Of a stretch of 55,005 nt of DNA, positions 17,039-25,680 are shown piece after piece. Source of the DNA: a virus. Both the position numbers and the translations under genes were made by a program. The notes beneath the pieces were generated by a model. It saw nothing but the letters and a program-made list of their open reading frames with translations, was not told the origin of the DNA and searched no databases. The stretch covers positions 1 to 55,005 of the IMG/VR virus record IMGVR_UViG_3300020021_000016; one strand, given 5' to 3'. The first letter of the stretch is position 1. The number at the start of each line of letters is the position of its first letter.

Positions 17039-17922
17039 CGGACGCGATCTCCTGGGGCACGATCCTGCCCGCGGTCCGCGCGTGGGTCGCGGACGGGTCC
17101 GGCCTCGATCCGTCGAAGTGCATCCTCGCGAGGACGGGTGCAGGTCGGCCAACGCCACCGCACATCGAGATCGACTGTGACGACGTTCGCTCCGTGGCGC
17201 ACGACTGGTCGACACGCGAAGCGAACCAGCTCGTGTTCGCACCGCAGGTCGTCACGCTCGTCGACCCGGCGACGGACCGGCTGACGATCATCGGCCACGC
17301 GCTCGAGCTCGGCGACGGCGCCGTCCATATCTCCACGGGCGGCGTTGCTCCGGGCGGGCTCGCGATCGACACCGACTACTGGGTGGTAGTCGTCGACGCG
17401 AACCACGTCCAGCTCGCGGAGACCTTCCTCGATGCGATGGCCACGCCGCCCGTTGTCATCGACATCACGAGCGCCGGCAGCGGCGGGCTCAGCGTGATCA
17501 CGACGACCGTCGCCGAGCGCGTCGGTGAAGAGGTCAACCACATCGTCCAGGGCATCCGCGAGATGAACGTCACGCTGACGTGCTTCGGAGAGAAGGGCAC
17601 GGACGTCACGCCGATGCGGATCTTGACGAACGTGCTCGCGGTGATTCCGTTCCACGTCGAGGACCTCAACAACGCGGGGTTCGGCGTCTCCGACCTCGGC
17701 GCCGGCTTCGCCCAGGGCGTGGTGCAGTCCATCCCCGGATCCCGCGGCGGCATCCTCGAGCCCCGCGCGCGCGTCCAGATCACCGGATACGTCAGCTCGT
17801 CGCTGACCCGGCTGGACAACTACATCGCGACCGTCGAGGCGACGGTCCACGCGCAGTCGGAGACCGGCGTCGATCTCGCAACCACGCCGGTCGTGTTCCA
17901 GCTCGAGCAAGGAGATGCCTGA
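17035..17922 (+). CDS. Tail terminator-like protein (LIC_12616 family) with inserted beta-module
   Basis: 295 residues. The N-terminus (WGTILPAVRAWVADGSGL) and C-terminus (IPFHVEDLNNAGFGVSDLGAG, VEATVHAQSE) match the LIC_12616-type tail protein found before sheath genes. Residues 80-150 are an insertion (DRLTIIGHALELGDGAVHI ... DTDYWVVVVDANHVQLAET) homologous to those in the neighbouring genes; it interrupts a protein that normally lacks it. Probably caps the tail tube. Confidence 0.7.
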   Translation: MTDAISWGTILPAVRAWVADGSGLDPSKCILARTGAGRPTPPHIEIDCDDVRSVAHDWSTREANQLVFAPQVVTLVDPATDRLTIIGHALELGDGAVHISTGGVAPGGLAIDTDYWVVVVDANHVQLAETFLDAMATPPVVIDITSAGSGGLSVITTTVAERVGEEVNHIVQGIREMNVTLTCFGEKGTDVTPMRILTNVLAVIPFHVEDLNNAGFGVSDLGAGFAQGVVQSIPGSRGGILEPRARVQITGYVSSSLTRLDNYIATVEATVHAQSETGVDLATTPVVFQLEQGDA

Positions 17923-19604
17923 TGGGTCGCTTCGTAAATCTGCAAGTCGCGATCGTCGCCGGCGGTCCCACGCGCGAGGGCTTCGGGCTCGATCTGTTCC
18001 TGTCCCATCGCGCCAACAGCCACAGCGATTTTCACGAGCGCGCGCGGCTCTACAACGAGACCTCTGACGCTGTCGCGGATGGCTTCGCGGAGGACTCGCC
18101 CGAGGTGCGCTGGCTCGACGCGCTGTTCTCGCAGACGCCGCGTCCACCGCAGGCTGCGATCGGCCGCTGCGAATCGGCGGTCACGCAGAAGTACACGATC
18201 AGCCAGCGCGCCTTGCGTGCGCTCAGCAAGTACAAGCTCAACGTCGACGGCGAAGGCGTGGCGAGCGGGCAGGTCGTCTATACCTCCCTCGCGTCGCCAA
18301 CGGCCGAGGCGATTCACGCGGGGCTCGTCACGGGATTGAACGCCGTTGTCGGCGCGAACTACACGGCCGCGCTCGACGTGCTTGCCGCCTTCGTCGACTT
18401 CGTCTACACGGCGGACAGCGCCAGCGATCAGCTGCACGCGGTCGCGCACGGTCTGAAGAACGGTGACGGCCCGGTCGAGACATCGAACGCTGGAGGTGGT
18501 CTGCCGACCGGCCTCGCGGTCGCGACTCCGTACTGGGTCATCCTCGTCGATGCCGACCACTTCAAGCTCGCCACGTCGCAGGCGAACGCGATCGCGGGCG
18601 TGAACATCGACATCACCACGAACGGCACGGGCGTCCAGACGCTGCTGCACCAGCCGAACATGACGAGCCCGTCGGTTGGCTTCACGGTCACCGCCAACGC
18701 GGCTGGCAACTGGTTCTCGATCGGCGCGACCGACATCGGCGCGATCAACATTGCGCAGACACATGCCGACCCCGGCATCGCGGCGGACCTCGACGCGATC
18801 GCGCAGGAGATTGGCCAGAACGTCTCGACCGACTTCTACCGGGTCGACTCGGCCTACAACAGCAAGGCCTACGTCCAGGGCGTCTCCACGTGGGTCGAGG
18901 CGAATGCGCGCACGTACATCGTCGACTCGCAGGACTCGGACAGCGCGAACACCGCCTACGATCCGAACGCATCGACCGACACGCTCGCGGTGCTGAAGAT
19001 CGCGAGCCTGAAGCGCACGATGCCGCTGTACCACCCACGCCCGGCGGCATTCTTGTCGGCCGCCCTCAACGGCATCTTGCTGCCGATGAACCCCGGCCTT
19101 TGGACCGCGGCGTTCAAGCAACCCGTCGGGCCCGAGACCGTGCCGCTGACGCCCACGCAGATCGCGAACCTCGAAGCCCGAAGCGCTGGTTCGTTCACGC
19201 GCGAAGGCTCGCTCAACCTGACGTGGAACGGCGCCGTTCCGAACGCCCAATACGGGTTCTTCGACAACACGGTGTCGATCGACTGGTTCCTCAACGCGCT
19301 GTACACGAACCTGCTCGGCGTGCTCGCGTCCAAGCCGAAGTCGGGCTTCGACGACAAGGACATCGACGACATCGCCGCGTCGGCTCGCTCGGTCGTGCTC
19401 GAGGGCATCTCCGACGCGCACAAGATGATCGCAGCGGGCACGCCGGGTGATCCGCTCGACCCGGTGCCACAGGTCATCTGGCCCAAGGTGCGCGACATCG
19501 ATCCGACGACCCGCGCACTGCGCAAGCTTCCCAACGGAACCATCAAGGTTCGCTTTCTCGGTGCCATTCAAGAGATCGACGGCACCGTCACCGTCTCGTT
19601 CTGA
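17922..19604 (+). CDS. Tail sheath protein (DUF3383 family) with inserted beta-module
   Basis: 560 residues, ggag upstream of ATG 17922. DUF3383-type features are RAL.ALSKYK-like repeats, NWFSIGATDIGAINIAQTHADPGIAADLDAI, MNPGLWTAAFKQPVGP and YGFFDNTVSIDWFLNALYTNLL near the C-terminus. Residues 167-238 hold the third copy of the inserted module (SDQLHAVAHGLKNGDGPVE ... TPYWVILVDADHFKLATSQ). The sheath contracts on infection. The insertion should project from the sheath surface. Confidence 0.85.
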   Translation: MGRFVNLQVAIVAGGPTREGFGLDLFLSHRANSHSDFHERARLYNETSDAVADGFAEDSPEVRWLDALFSQTPRPPQAAIGRCESAVTQKYTISQRALRALSKYKLNVDGEGVASGQVVYTSLASPTAEAIHAGLVTGLNAVVGANYTAALDVLAAFVDFVYTADSASDQLHAVAHGLKNGDGPVETSNAGGGLPTGLAVATPYWVILVDADHFKLATSQANAIAGVNIDITTNGTGVQTLLHQPNMTSPSVGFTVTANAAGNWFSIGATDIGAINIAQTHADPGIAADLDAIAQEIGQNVSTDFYRVDSAYNSKAYVQGVSTWVEANARTYIVDSQDSDSANTAYDPNASTDTLAVLKIASLKRTMPLYHPRPAAFLSAALNGILLPMNPGLWTAAFKQPVGPETVPLTPTQIANLEARSAGSFTREGSLNLTWNGAVPNAQYGFFDNTVSIDWFLNALYTNLLGVLASKPKSGFDDKDIDDIAASARSVVLEGISDAHKMIAAGTPGDPLDPVPQVIWPKVRDIDPTTRALRKLPNGTIKVRFLGAIQEIDGTVTVSF

Positions 19605-19616
19605 GGAGGACCCCCG

Positions 19617-20057
19617 ATGCCGCCCTTGCGATACAACCCGAAGCGCATCAACAACTCGTGGGTCCCCGACGGGGAGACGATCAACTTCCAAGGGTTCATG
19701 GACGGGACCTTCGTCGAGGTCGAATTCGACGAGGCCCAGGTCACCACGCACAACGGCGCGGACGGCACGACGACGTTCATTTTGAACGCGAACGAGACCG
19801 CGACGGCGACCGTCACGATCGTCCAGGGCTCTCCGACCAACGACGACTTCTCGGAGAACCTGCCGAGCGCGCGGTTCGATCGGATGCCCGGCGGACCTTG
19901 GAATCTGGCCGACCTCAACGGCTTCTCGTTGGTGACGAGCGAGTTCGCCGTCATCGAGAAGGTGGCGAAGGTCGACTTCGGCAAGGGCGTGGTCGGGCGC
20001 GCGTGGAAGTTCAAGCTCCACCAGGCGCAGATCATCGCGGGCGGTGACGACTCGTGA
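19617..20057 (+). CDS. Tail tube protein (DUF3277-like)
   Basis: 146 residues with ctgaggagg upstream of ATG 19617. It has a beta-rich sequence with NPKRINNSWVPDGETINFQGFMDGTFVEVEFDE and NLADLNGFSLVTSEFAVIEKV, as in tube proteins that follow sheath genes in this phage type. Hexameric rings of it form the inner tube. It overlaps the chaperone GTG by 4 bp. Confidence 0.75.
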   Translation: MPPLRYNPKRINNSWVPDGETINFQGFMDGTFVEVEFDEAQVTTHNGADGTTTFILNANETATATVTIVQGSPTNDDFSENLPSARFDRMPGGPWNLADLNGFSLVTSEFAVIEKVAKVDFGKGVVGRAWKFKLHQAQIIAGGDDS

Positions 20058-20593
20058 CACGCAAGTCGACACGCACGCCGGTCGAGACCGAGATCCTCGG
20101 CGTCCAGTTCACGACGACCCCGCTCGCGTACAAGATCGCCGAGGACCACCTGGCGGAGGTCGCGCTGATCACCACGAAGGTGTTCGACCGCGCGATGCAG
20201 GAGGTCGACCCGTCGATCGCTGCGTCGCTGGTCAACAAGAAGCCCGAGGACATCACGCCGGCCGAGCTGCTGAAGCTGCTCCCAGCGATCGCGCCGATCG
20301 CGATGGCCGTGTTCGGCGAGCTCGGCAACGGCGTGCTCAAGCGCCTCGCCCCGGTCATCTTCTCGACCACGGTCGCGATCGTGACCGACGAGCAGGGCAC
20401 TTTCGAGAAGCGCGAGCTGCTCAAGGAGAGCGACCGGGCGCTGCTCTTCGACGAGCATCCCGAGACCTACTTCGCGGCGCTGTTCTTCGCTGGGAGGGTG
20501 ACCTACGGCCGTTTTTTTCCCGTAGCCGACCTGCTCGCGAAAGTGAAGGCGAAGAACCCGGCGCCAGCAGCAGCGCCGCCGACGACCAGCTAA
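20054..20593 (+). CDS. Tail assembly chaperone, upstream frame
   Basis: 179 residues from GTG 20054, overlapping the tube stop. It is helical, with EDITPAELLKLLPAIAPIAMAVFGELG and a Pro/Ala tail. Position between tube and tape measure is where gpG/gpGT-type chaperones occur. Codons at 20513-20518 are TTT TTT within a run of seven T, and a shift of -1 there leads into the open frame ending at 20778. Confidence 0.8.
   Translation: MTRKSTRTPVETEILGVQFTTTPLAYKIAEDHLAEVALITTKVFDRAMQEVDPSIAASLVNKKPEDITPAELLKLLPAIAPIAMAVFGELGNGVLKRLAPVIFSTTVAIVTDEQGTFEKRELLKESDRALLFDEHPETYFAALFFAGRVTYGRFFPVADLLAKVKAKNPAPAAAPPTTS
20512..20518 (+). promoter_or_regulatory. Programmed -1 ribosomal frameshift site (T TTT TTT)
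   Basis: Seven T residues in an otherwise GC-rich gene, phased so that two tRNA-Phe can slip from TTT TTT to the -1 TTT TTT. The shift joins the two chaperone frames just before the tape measure gene, matching the G-GT arrangement of many tailed phages. Confidence 0.78.
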
Positions 20594-20778
20594 ATCGCGA
20601 GCTCCAGCCCGAGCACAAACGCTACTGGAGAGGCTATCGGCTGTGGCTGCGGCAGCTGGCGACCTGGGAAGAGATCCAAGACATGTCGCTCGATGACGTC
20701 GACCTCCACAACCTGATGCTCGACGCGATGGACGCGGCACGAGAGCGCGAACGTGCGCGGGAACGGGCGAACCGATGA
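20518..20778 (+). CDS. Tail assembly chaperone, -1 frameshift extension
   Basis: 86 codons in the -1 frame with no plausible start of their own, continuing from the T7 slip site to a TGA at 20776-20778 that overlaps the tape-measure ATG. The part downstream of the first frame's stop reads as real protein (YWRGYRLWLRQLATWEEIQDM, then DLHNLMLDAMDAARERERAR), typical of the T domain of GT fusions. The predicted fusion is about 241 residues: 155 from the first frame plus 86. Confidence 0.75.
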   Translation, partial: SRSRPARESEGEEPGASSSAADDQLNRELQPEHKRYWRGYRLWLRQLATWEEIQDMSLDDVDLHNLMLDAMDAARERERARERANR

Positions 20779-22331
20779 TCATTGCCGAGCTTGTGGCCAC
20801 GCTCGGGCTCCTTCCTCGCGAAGCCGAGTGGGCGAAGGGCGACAAGCTCATCGAGGGCATGCACAAGGCGCTCGAGGTGTTCCTGGGCGTCGAAGCGCTC
20901 AAGGGCGTCTACGAGATGATCTCGGGCGTGGTCGAGCTCGGGCGCTCGCTCGATGAGACCGCGCAGAAGACCGGCCTCTCCGTCGAGGGCCTGCAGTTCC
21001 TCGGCTTCGCGGCGAAGCAGAACTCCAACACGATGGAGGACATGGCGCACGCGGTCGAGAAGTACTCGCGCGGGCTCGACGAAGCGAACACGAAGGGCTC
21101 GGGCCCGGCGGCCGAAGCGCTCACCCGGCTCGGGATCAACTTCCACGACGCGGGCTTCAAGGCGAACTCGCTCGACGAGCAGGTCCAGCTCATCAGCGAC
21201 AAGCTCGCGAAGCTTCCGGACGGCACGAAGAAGACCGCGCTCGCGATGGACCTGTTCGGCCGGTCGGGCGCGAACATCATCCCGACGCTCAACGACCTCG
21301 GCAAGCACGGCGACGAGCTGCGCATCAAGTTCCGCGAGCTCGGCGGCGGGCTCTCGGGCGCGCAGGTCAAGGAGCTCGACGAGTTCGGGCGCGAGGTCGA
21401 CCAGGCGAAGTTCTCGCTCGGCGCGCTCAAGAACCAGGTCGTCGCCGAGATGGTGCCGGCGCTGCGCGAGATGATCCAAGGCTTCCTCCAGTGGATCAAA
21501 ACCAACAAGGAGATGATCGCGTCGACGCTGACGTCCGTGCTCCACGGCTTGATCGAAGTCGTGAAGCTCGTCGGTCAGGCGTTCCTCGTCGCCACCGACA
21601 TCCTCCAGTTCTTCGCCGACCACGCTGACCTGACGAAGGTGGTTCTGCTCGCGCTCGGCCTGATCATCGCAGCGTTCGCGATCGACGCTGCCATCTCGTG
21701 GCTGATCGCGTTCTGGCCGCTGGTCCTCGCCGTCGCGATCATTGCCGCGGTCACCTACGCCGTGATCAAGCTGTGGGATTGGATCAAGAACGGCGACGAC
21801 CTGGCCGCTCGGACGATCCGCCGCATCATCGGCGCCTTCAAGAGCCTCGTCGACAACGTCGTGGAGGTCGCGAAGGACATCAGGGACGGGCTCGAGGCGG
21901 CGTTCAATTGGGTCGCGAACCTGCCGGTCATCAAGCAGATCATCGGCGCGCTCGAAGACATCAAGGAAGTCGGCGAGTGGTTCGGCAAGAAGGCCAAGGC
22001 GGCCGTCGAAACGACGAGGTCGGTGATCGACAACACGTCCAACAAGGTCGAGGCCGGCACCAAGCTCGACGAGAACTCGAGGGGTCGCTTCGGTGGGCTC
22101 GAGCAATTTGTCCTGCACCCCGAGCTGGCCGCCAACCCGAGCGCCGCGTTCGGCGACCGGCCCAGCGGCGCCGGCAGCGTCAGCATCACGCATGGCGATA
22201 TCAACCTGACGATCAACGGCGCCGATATGAGCAAAGACGACCTGAAGGCGGCCGCCAAGGAAGCGATCAGCGAGTCCCGCACCGAGGAATACCAATCCGC
22301 GTGGGACGCGCTGAAGGGAGGGCACAGCTAA
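20775..22331 (+). CDS. Tape measure protein
   Basis: 518 residues. Helical, with LSVEGLQFLGFAAKQNSNTMEDM and GLSVEGLQ-type sequence common in tape measures, then TALAMDLFGRSGANIIPTLNDL. A hydrophobic block (about residues 295-340) may insert in the host membrane during ejection. At about 0.15 nm per residue this would give a tail near 78 nm; this is an estimate by family rule, not measured. The ATG overlaps the chaperone -1 frame stop. Confidence 0.88.
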   Translation: MIIAELVATLGLLPREAEWAKGDKLIEGMHKALEVFLGVEALKGVYEMISGVVELGRSLDETAQKTGLSVEGLQFLGFAAKQNSNTMEDMAHAVEKYSRGLDEANTKGSGPAAEALTRLGINFHDAGFKANSLDEQVQLISDKLAKLPDGTKKTALAMDLFGRSGANIIPTLNDLGKHGDELRIKFRELGGGLSGAQVKELDEFGREVDQAKFSLGALKNQVVAEMVPALREMIQGFLQWIKTNKEMIASTLTSVLHGLIEVVKLVGQAFLVATDILQFFADHADLTKVVLLALGLIIAAFAIDAAISWLIAFWPLVLAVAIIAAVTYAVIKLWDWIKNGDDLAARTIRRIIGAFKSLVDNVVEVAKDIRDGLEAAFNWVANLPVIKQIIGALEDIKEVGEWFGKKAKAAVETTRSVIDNTSNKVEAGTKLDENSRGRFGGLEQFVLHPELAANPSAAFGDRPSGAGSVSITHGDINLTINGADMSKDDLKAAAKEAISESRTEEYQSAWDALKGGHS

Positions 22332-23323
22332 TGGCGTTCGTTAGCGTGGGCGATTATCCGTGCGACGTCTTCGAAAAAGAGGTCCACAAGTTCGACAACG
22401 AGGTCTCGAACTACGCGGTCGAGACCGGCTCGGACGTCACCGACAACGTGCGCTCGCTGCCGGATGCGCTGACGATAGAGGCCGCGGTCAGTGACACACC
22501 GTTCGGTGCGATCGCGCAGGATCCGACGCGCGTCGGCGTTGGCGACCTCTCGATCTCACAGGACGCATTCAACCGCATCAAGAAGATGCGGGACGACAAG
22601 CAGCCGCTCTCCGTCGTGACGTCGCTCGGGACGTACACGTCGATGGAGATCCAAAGCTTCCAGGTGACGCGCGAGCCGAAGTCGTTCAAGGGGCTCGTCT
22701 TCACGATTCAGTTCCAGAAGGTCGTCATCGTCGAGAACAAGCGGGTCACGGTTGCGAATCCAAACCTTGCCGGCAAGGGCTCCGTCGGCAACCTCGACTC
22801 GAGCGTCTATCGTCGAGTGAGCTTGTTCCCTGGACAGACGATTCCGGTCGTGACGTTGACCGATCGGAAGGCGGTTCCGGCGTGGACGAAGATCTACGGC
22901 AAGCCGATCGCAACCGCCGCGGAGGTCGTGCTGGTTGACGGCATCACACCCAAGACCATCGAGCCGGACGGCAGCGGCTTCCATTTCGACATCACCGGAT
23001 CTGCGACGAACAACCACGACGGCTACGTCAAGGGCGGAAGCATCACGAGCGTGAACGGGTCCAGCGACATCACCTACGAAGCGCTCAGTCCGCGCTCGGT
23101 GAAGAGCACGAACCAGGTCGTGCAGGACCTGATCTCGCAGCAGCAGACAGCGCGCGCGACCCAAGACTTCGCGAACTCGCACGGCCAGCACTACGACCCG
23201 CAAGCGGGTCAGTGGAAGGACGCGAGCGGCAACCCGGTGACGCGCTCACCCAATGGCGGCGCCGATGCGTTCAAGCAGCGCGTGCGCGACACGCCGGACC
23301 ACACGCTCAGTGGGAACCAGTAG
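22331..23323 (+). CDS. Dit-like distal tail protein
   Basis: 330 residues. The N-terminal region has SVGDYPCDVFEKEVHKFDNEVSNYAVETGSDVTDNVRSLPDALTIEA, the pattern of Dit_like proteins in Pam3-type myoviruses, and YTSMEIQSFQVTREPKSFKGLVFTIQFQ. The C-terminus is Gln-rich and probably disordered. It should form the hub ring at the distal tube end. Confidence 0.75.
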   Translation: MAFVSVGDYPCDVFEKEVHKFDNEVSNYAVETGSDVTDNVRSLPDALTIEAAVSDTPFGAIAQDPTRVGVGDLSISQDAFNRIKKMRDDKQPLSVVTSLGTYTSMEIQSFQVTREPKSFKGLVFTIQFQKVVIVENKRVTVANPNLAGKGSVGNLDSSVYRRVSLFPGQTIPVVTLTDRKAVPAWTKIYGKPIATAAEVVLVDGITPKTIEPDGSGFHFDITGSATNNHDGYVKGGSITSVNGSSDITYEALSPRSVKSTNQVVQDLISQQQTARATQDFANSHGQHYDPQAGQWKDASGNPVTRSPNGGADAFKQRVRDTPDHTLSGNQ

Positions 23324-23326
23324 CCG

Positions 23327-23716
23327 ATGGCGAACGCGAACGATCCGCTCGAGCTGCCGTTCAAGGGCGGCATCGGCTACTACCGACTCGGCACATCGAT
23401 CGGCAGCACGCACTACCTGATCGACGTGCGGTGGAACGCGAGCGCGAACCTCGACAAGAACGGAGCGCCGCAAGGCGCGTGGTATCTCGACTTCTTCGAG
23501 CAGGACGAGACCCCGATCATCCTCGGCGTCAAGCTCGTGCTCGGCGCCTACCTCGGCCGGCGCTCGAACCACCCGCTCTTCACCAACGGCGTGTTTGTGG
23601 CGATCGACATGTCGAACCAAGGGCGCGAGGCCTCGTTCGACGATCTGGGAGGGCGGGTGATCGTGCAGTACATCCCGGTCGTCGAGCTCATCCGCCGCAT
23701 TCAGGACCACGGGTAG
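23327..23716 (+). CDS. Baseplate plug-like protein (Pam3 gp18-like)
   Basis: 129 residues, three bases after the Dit-like stop. ELPFKGGIGYYRLGTSIGSTHYLIDVRWN and LDFFEQDETPIILGVKLVLGAYLGRRS match the small beta-rich proteins after Dit in Pam3-like phages. Probably plugs or lines the tube end before ejection. Confidence 0.7.
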   Translation: MANANDPLELPFKGGIGYYRLGTSIGSTHYLIDVRWNASANLDKNGAPQGAWYLDFFEQDETPIILGVKLVLGAYLGRRSNHPLFTNGVFVAIDMSNQGREASFDDLGGRVIVQYIPVVELIRRIQDHG

Positions 23717-23719
23717 TGA

Positions 23720-24625
23720 ATGGCGCTGAAGAACTTCCAGCGGATCTGCCAGGTCACGATCGCGCGGCAGCCGACCGGCTTCGTCGGTAACAACCCGACG
23801 TTCTTCGACCAGCTGCCGAACGCGACGCTCATCGAGTACGACGAGCGCAATCCGGTGGCCGGGCTGCGCATCCAGTTCGAGGCCAAGCGCGACCTCGGCA
23901 AGACCCCCAACAGCTGCAAGATCACGATCACAAACCTCGCGCCTGCGAGTCGGATCGAGGCGGAGCGGAAGCCGTCGTACGTGATCCTCAGCGCGGGCCA
24001 TGACGGTGTCGCGCGGCTGCTGTTCACCGGCAACGTGCGCGTCGCGTGGTCGGAGCTGAAGGGCACCGACTGGGAGACGTATCTGATCCTCGGCGATGGC
24101 GCGGACGCGTACGCGAACGCGCGGCTCAACAAGTCGTACAAGGAACCGATCGACGTCCACCGCGTGCTCACCGATTGCGCGGGTTCGCTGGGGCAGCAGC
24201 TGCCACCCGAGATCGAACAGAGCGCCGACCTTCGCCAGGCGCTGAAGACCGGCATCTCAGTGCAGGGGCCGACGCGCGACACGCTGACTCGCTTGCTCGC
24301 GCCCTACGGCTACGGCTGGTCGTTCCAGAGCGGCAAGCTGCAGATCCTCCGCTCCAAGGACACGCTCGGGCAGGACACGCTGATCAGCCAGGACACCGGC
24401 CTGCAGGGATCACCGACACGAACCACGCCGAGCAAAAAGGGCGGCATCTCGGAGGTCACCTTCGACGTCGTGCTTAACCCGGACTTGGCACCGGGCACGA
24501 CCGTCAAGCTCGACTCGAAAGCGATGAGTGGACGCTTCAAGATCACCGACGCAACGTCGAAGGGCGACACGCACGGCAGCGCTGGCACCGACTGGTCGAC
24601 CGGCATCAAGGCGGTGCCGTTGTGA
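23720..24625 (+). CDS. Baseplate hub protein (gp27 / protein D-like)
   Basis: 301 residues. It has GLRIQFEAKRDLGKTPNSCKITITNLAPASR near the start and ISVQGPTRDTLTRLLAPYGYGWSFQSGKLQILR in the second half, characteristic of gp27-like hub proteins in phages of this order. It joins the tube to the spike. The end overlaps the spike GTG start by 4 bp. Confidence 0.8.
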   Translation: MALKNFQRICQVTIARQPTGFVGNNPTFFDQLPNATLIEYDERNPVAGLRIQFEAKRDLGKTPNSCKITITNLAPASRIEAERKPSYVILSAGHDGVARLLFTGNVRVAWSELKGTDWETYLILGDGADAYANARLNKSYKEPIDVHRVLTDCAGSLGQQLPPEIEQSADLRQALKTGISVQGPTRDTLTRLLAPYGYGWSFQSGKLQILRSKDTLGQDTLISQDTGLQGSPTRTTPSKKGGISEVTFDVVLNPDLAPGTTVKLDSKAMSGRFKITDATSKGDTHGSAGTDWSTGIKAVPL

Positions 24626-25302
24626 GCGACGCCGACATCCCTGACGTTCCGCGCGAGCCCTCGCTCGAGGAGCTGCTCTCTCTCCACGGCAAGGCGACGC
24701 TCGACGGCGTTCGTACGTCGTTGCCGGCGCGCATCGTCGAGTACGACGCCGACTCTCAGCGCGCGAGCATCCAGCCGCTCATCCAGCACGGCTACATCGA
24801 CGCGACGCAGGTCCGCCAGGTGGAGACGCTGCCGATCATCCACGACGTGCCGGTCAAGTTCGGCGCGGGCGGCGGAGCACGACGGACGTATCCCGTCGCC
24901 ATCGGTGACATCGGCATGGCGTGGTTCACGTCGAGCTCGATCGCACGCTGGGTGCTGACCGGCAAGATCGTCGATCCGGGTGACGACCGTCGTCACGACC
25001 TCAACGATGCGGTGATCGAGGTCGGCCTCCACAGCTTCAACGCGGTGCCGACCGACGCGCCGACAGATGCAGTCGTCGATCACATCCCCGACGGGATGAC
25101 GCTGAAGATCGGCAGCTCGGGCGCGAGCCAAAAGATCGTCGGCCAGCTCGCCCTCAACGACTTCATGAATGCGCTGCAGTCTGCGATCGCGGATAACCCG
25201 GGGCCCATCGCGGCAGCGCTCGCCGCTCTACAGCTCAAGCTCCAACTGCTCAACTTCGGCGACGGTTGGCTCGCTCGCACGACGAAGGGCCTGATCGAAT
25301 GA
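24622..25302 (+). CDS. Central spike protein (Gp138 N-terminal domain)
   Basis: 226 residues from GTG 24622. SLPARIVEYDADSQRASIQPLIQHGYI and LPIIHDVPVKFGAGGGARRTYPVAIGDIGMAWFTSSSI are the OB-fold signature of gp138-type spikes. The C-terminal part is short, with Asp-rich turns. It probably pierces the outer membrane on contraction, which would fit a Gram-negative host. Confidence 0.82.
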   Translation: MSDADIPDVPREPSLEELLSLHGKATLDGVRTSLPARIVEYDADSQRASIQPLIQHGYIDATQVRQVETLPIIHDVPVKFGAGGGARRTYPVAIGDIGMAWFTSSSIARWVLTGKIVDPGDDRRHDLNDAVIEVGLHSFNAVPTDAPTDAVVDHIPDGMTLKIGSSGASQKIVGQLALNDFMNALQSAIADNPGPIAAALAALQLKLQLLNFGDGWLARTTKGLIE

Positions 25303-25676
25303 CACTCGAATCGGAGTTCGTCGATCTCGAAGTCGGCGACGACGGCGTGCTCGTGTTCTACGACGATGGCCCGCGCTTCGTGAGCGGCATCGCCGGCGTC
25401 GCTCAGCGGATTCGCATCGCGCTTCGGCTGCTCTTCGGCGAGTGGTCGATGGACCAGACGATCGGGATGAAATGGTACACCGAGCTGCTCGGCGATCCGT
25501 CGAAGGGCAGCGACCGAAACGCGAAGCTCCGTTCGGCGATCACGACGGAGATCCTGTCGATCGAGGACGTCATTGCCGTGACGTCGATGTCGTTCACGCC
25601 GACGCCGACCAAGCGCAAGATCACCGTCACCACCACGGTAAAGACGGCGTTTGGCACCACCACCGTGGCCGTGTAG
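25299..25676 (+). CDS. Baseplate wedge protein (gp25/GP46-like)
   Basis: 125 residues, ATG overlapping the spike stop. The core FVSGIAGVAQRIRIALRLLFGEWSMDQTIGMKWYTELLG, followed by a beta-rich C-terminus (VIAVTSMSFTPTPTKRKITVTTT), is typical of the small gp25/GP46-like wedge gene that precedes baseplate J. Confidence 0.8.
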   Translation: MTLESEFVDLEVGDDGVLVFYDDGPRFVSGIAGVAQRIRIALRLLFGEWSMDQTIGMKWYTELLGDPSKGSDRNAKLRSAITTEILSIEDVIAVTSMSFTPTPTKRKITVTTTVKTAFGTTTVAV

Positions 25677-25680
25677 CCCG

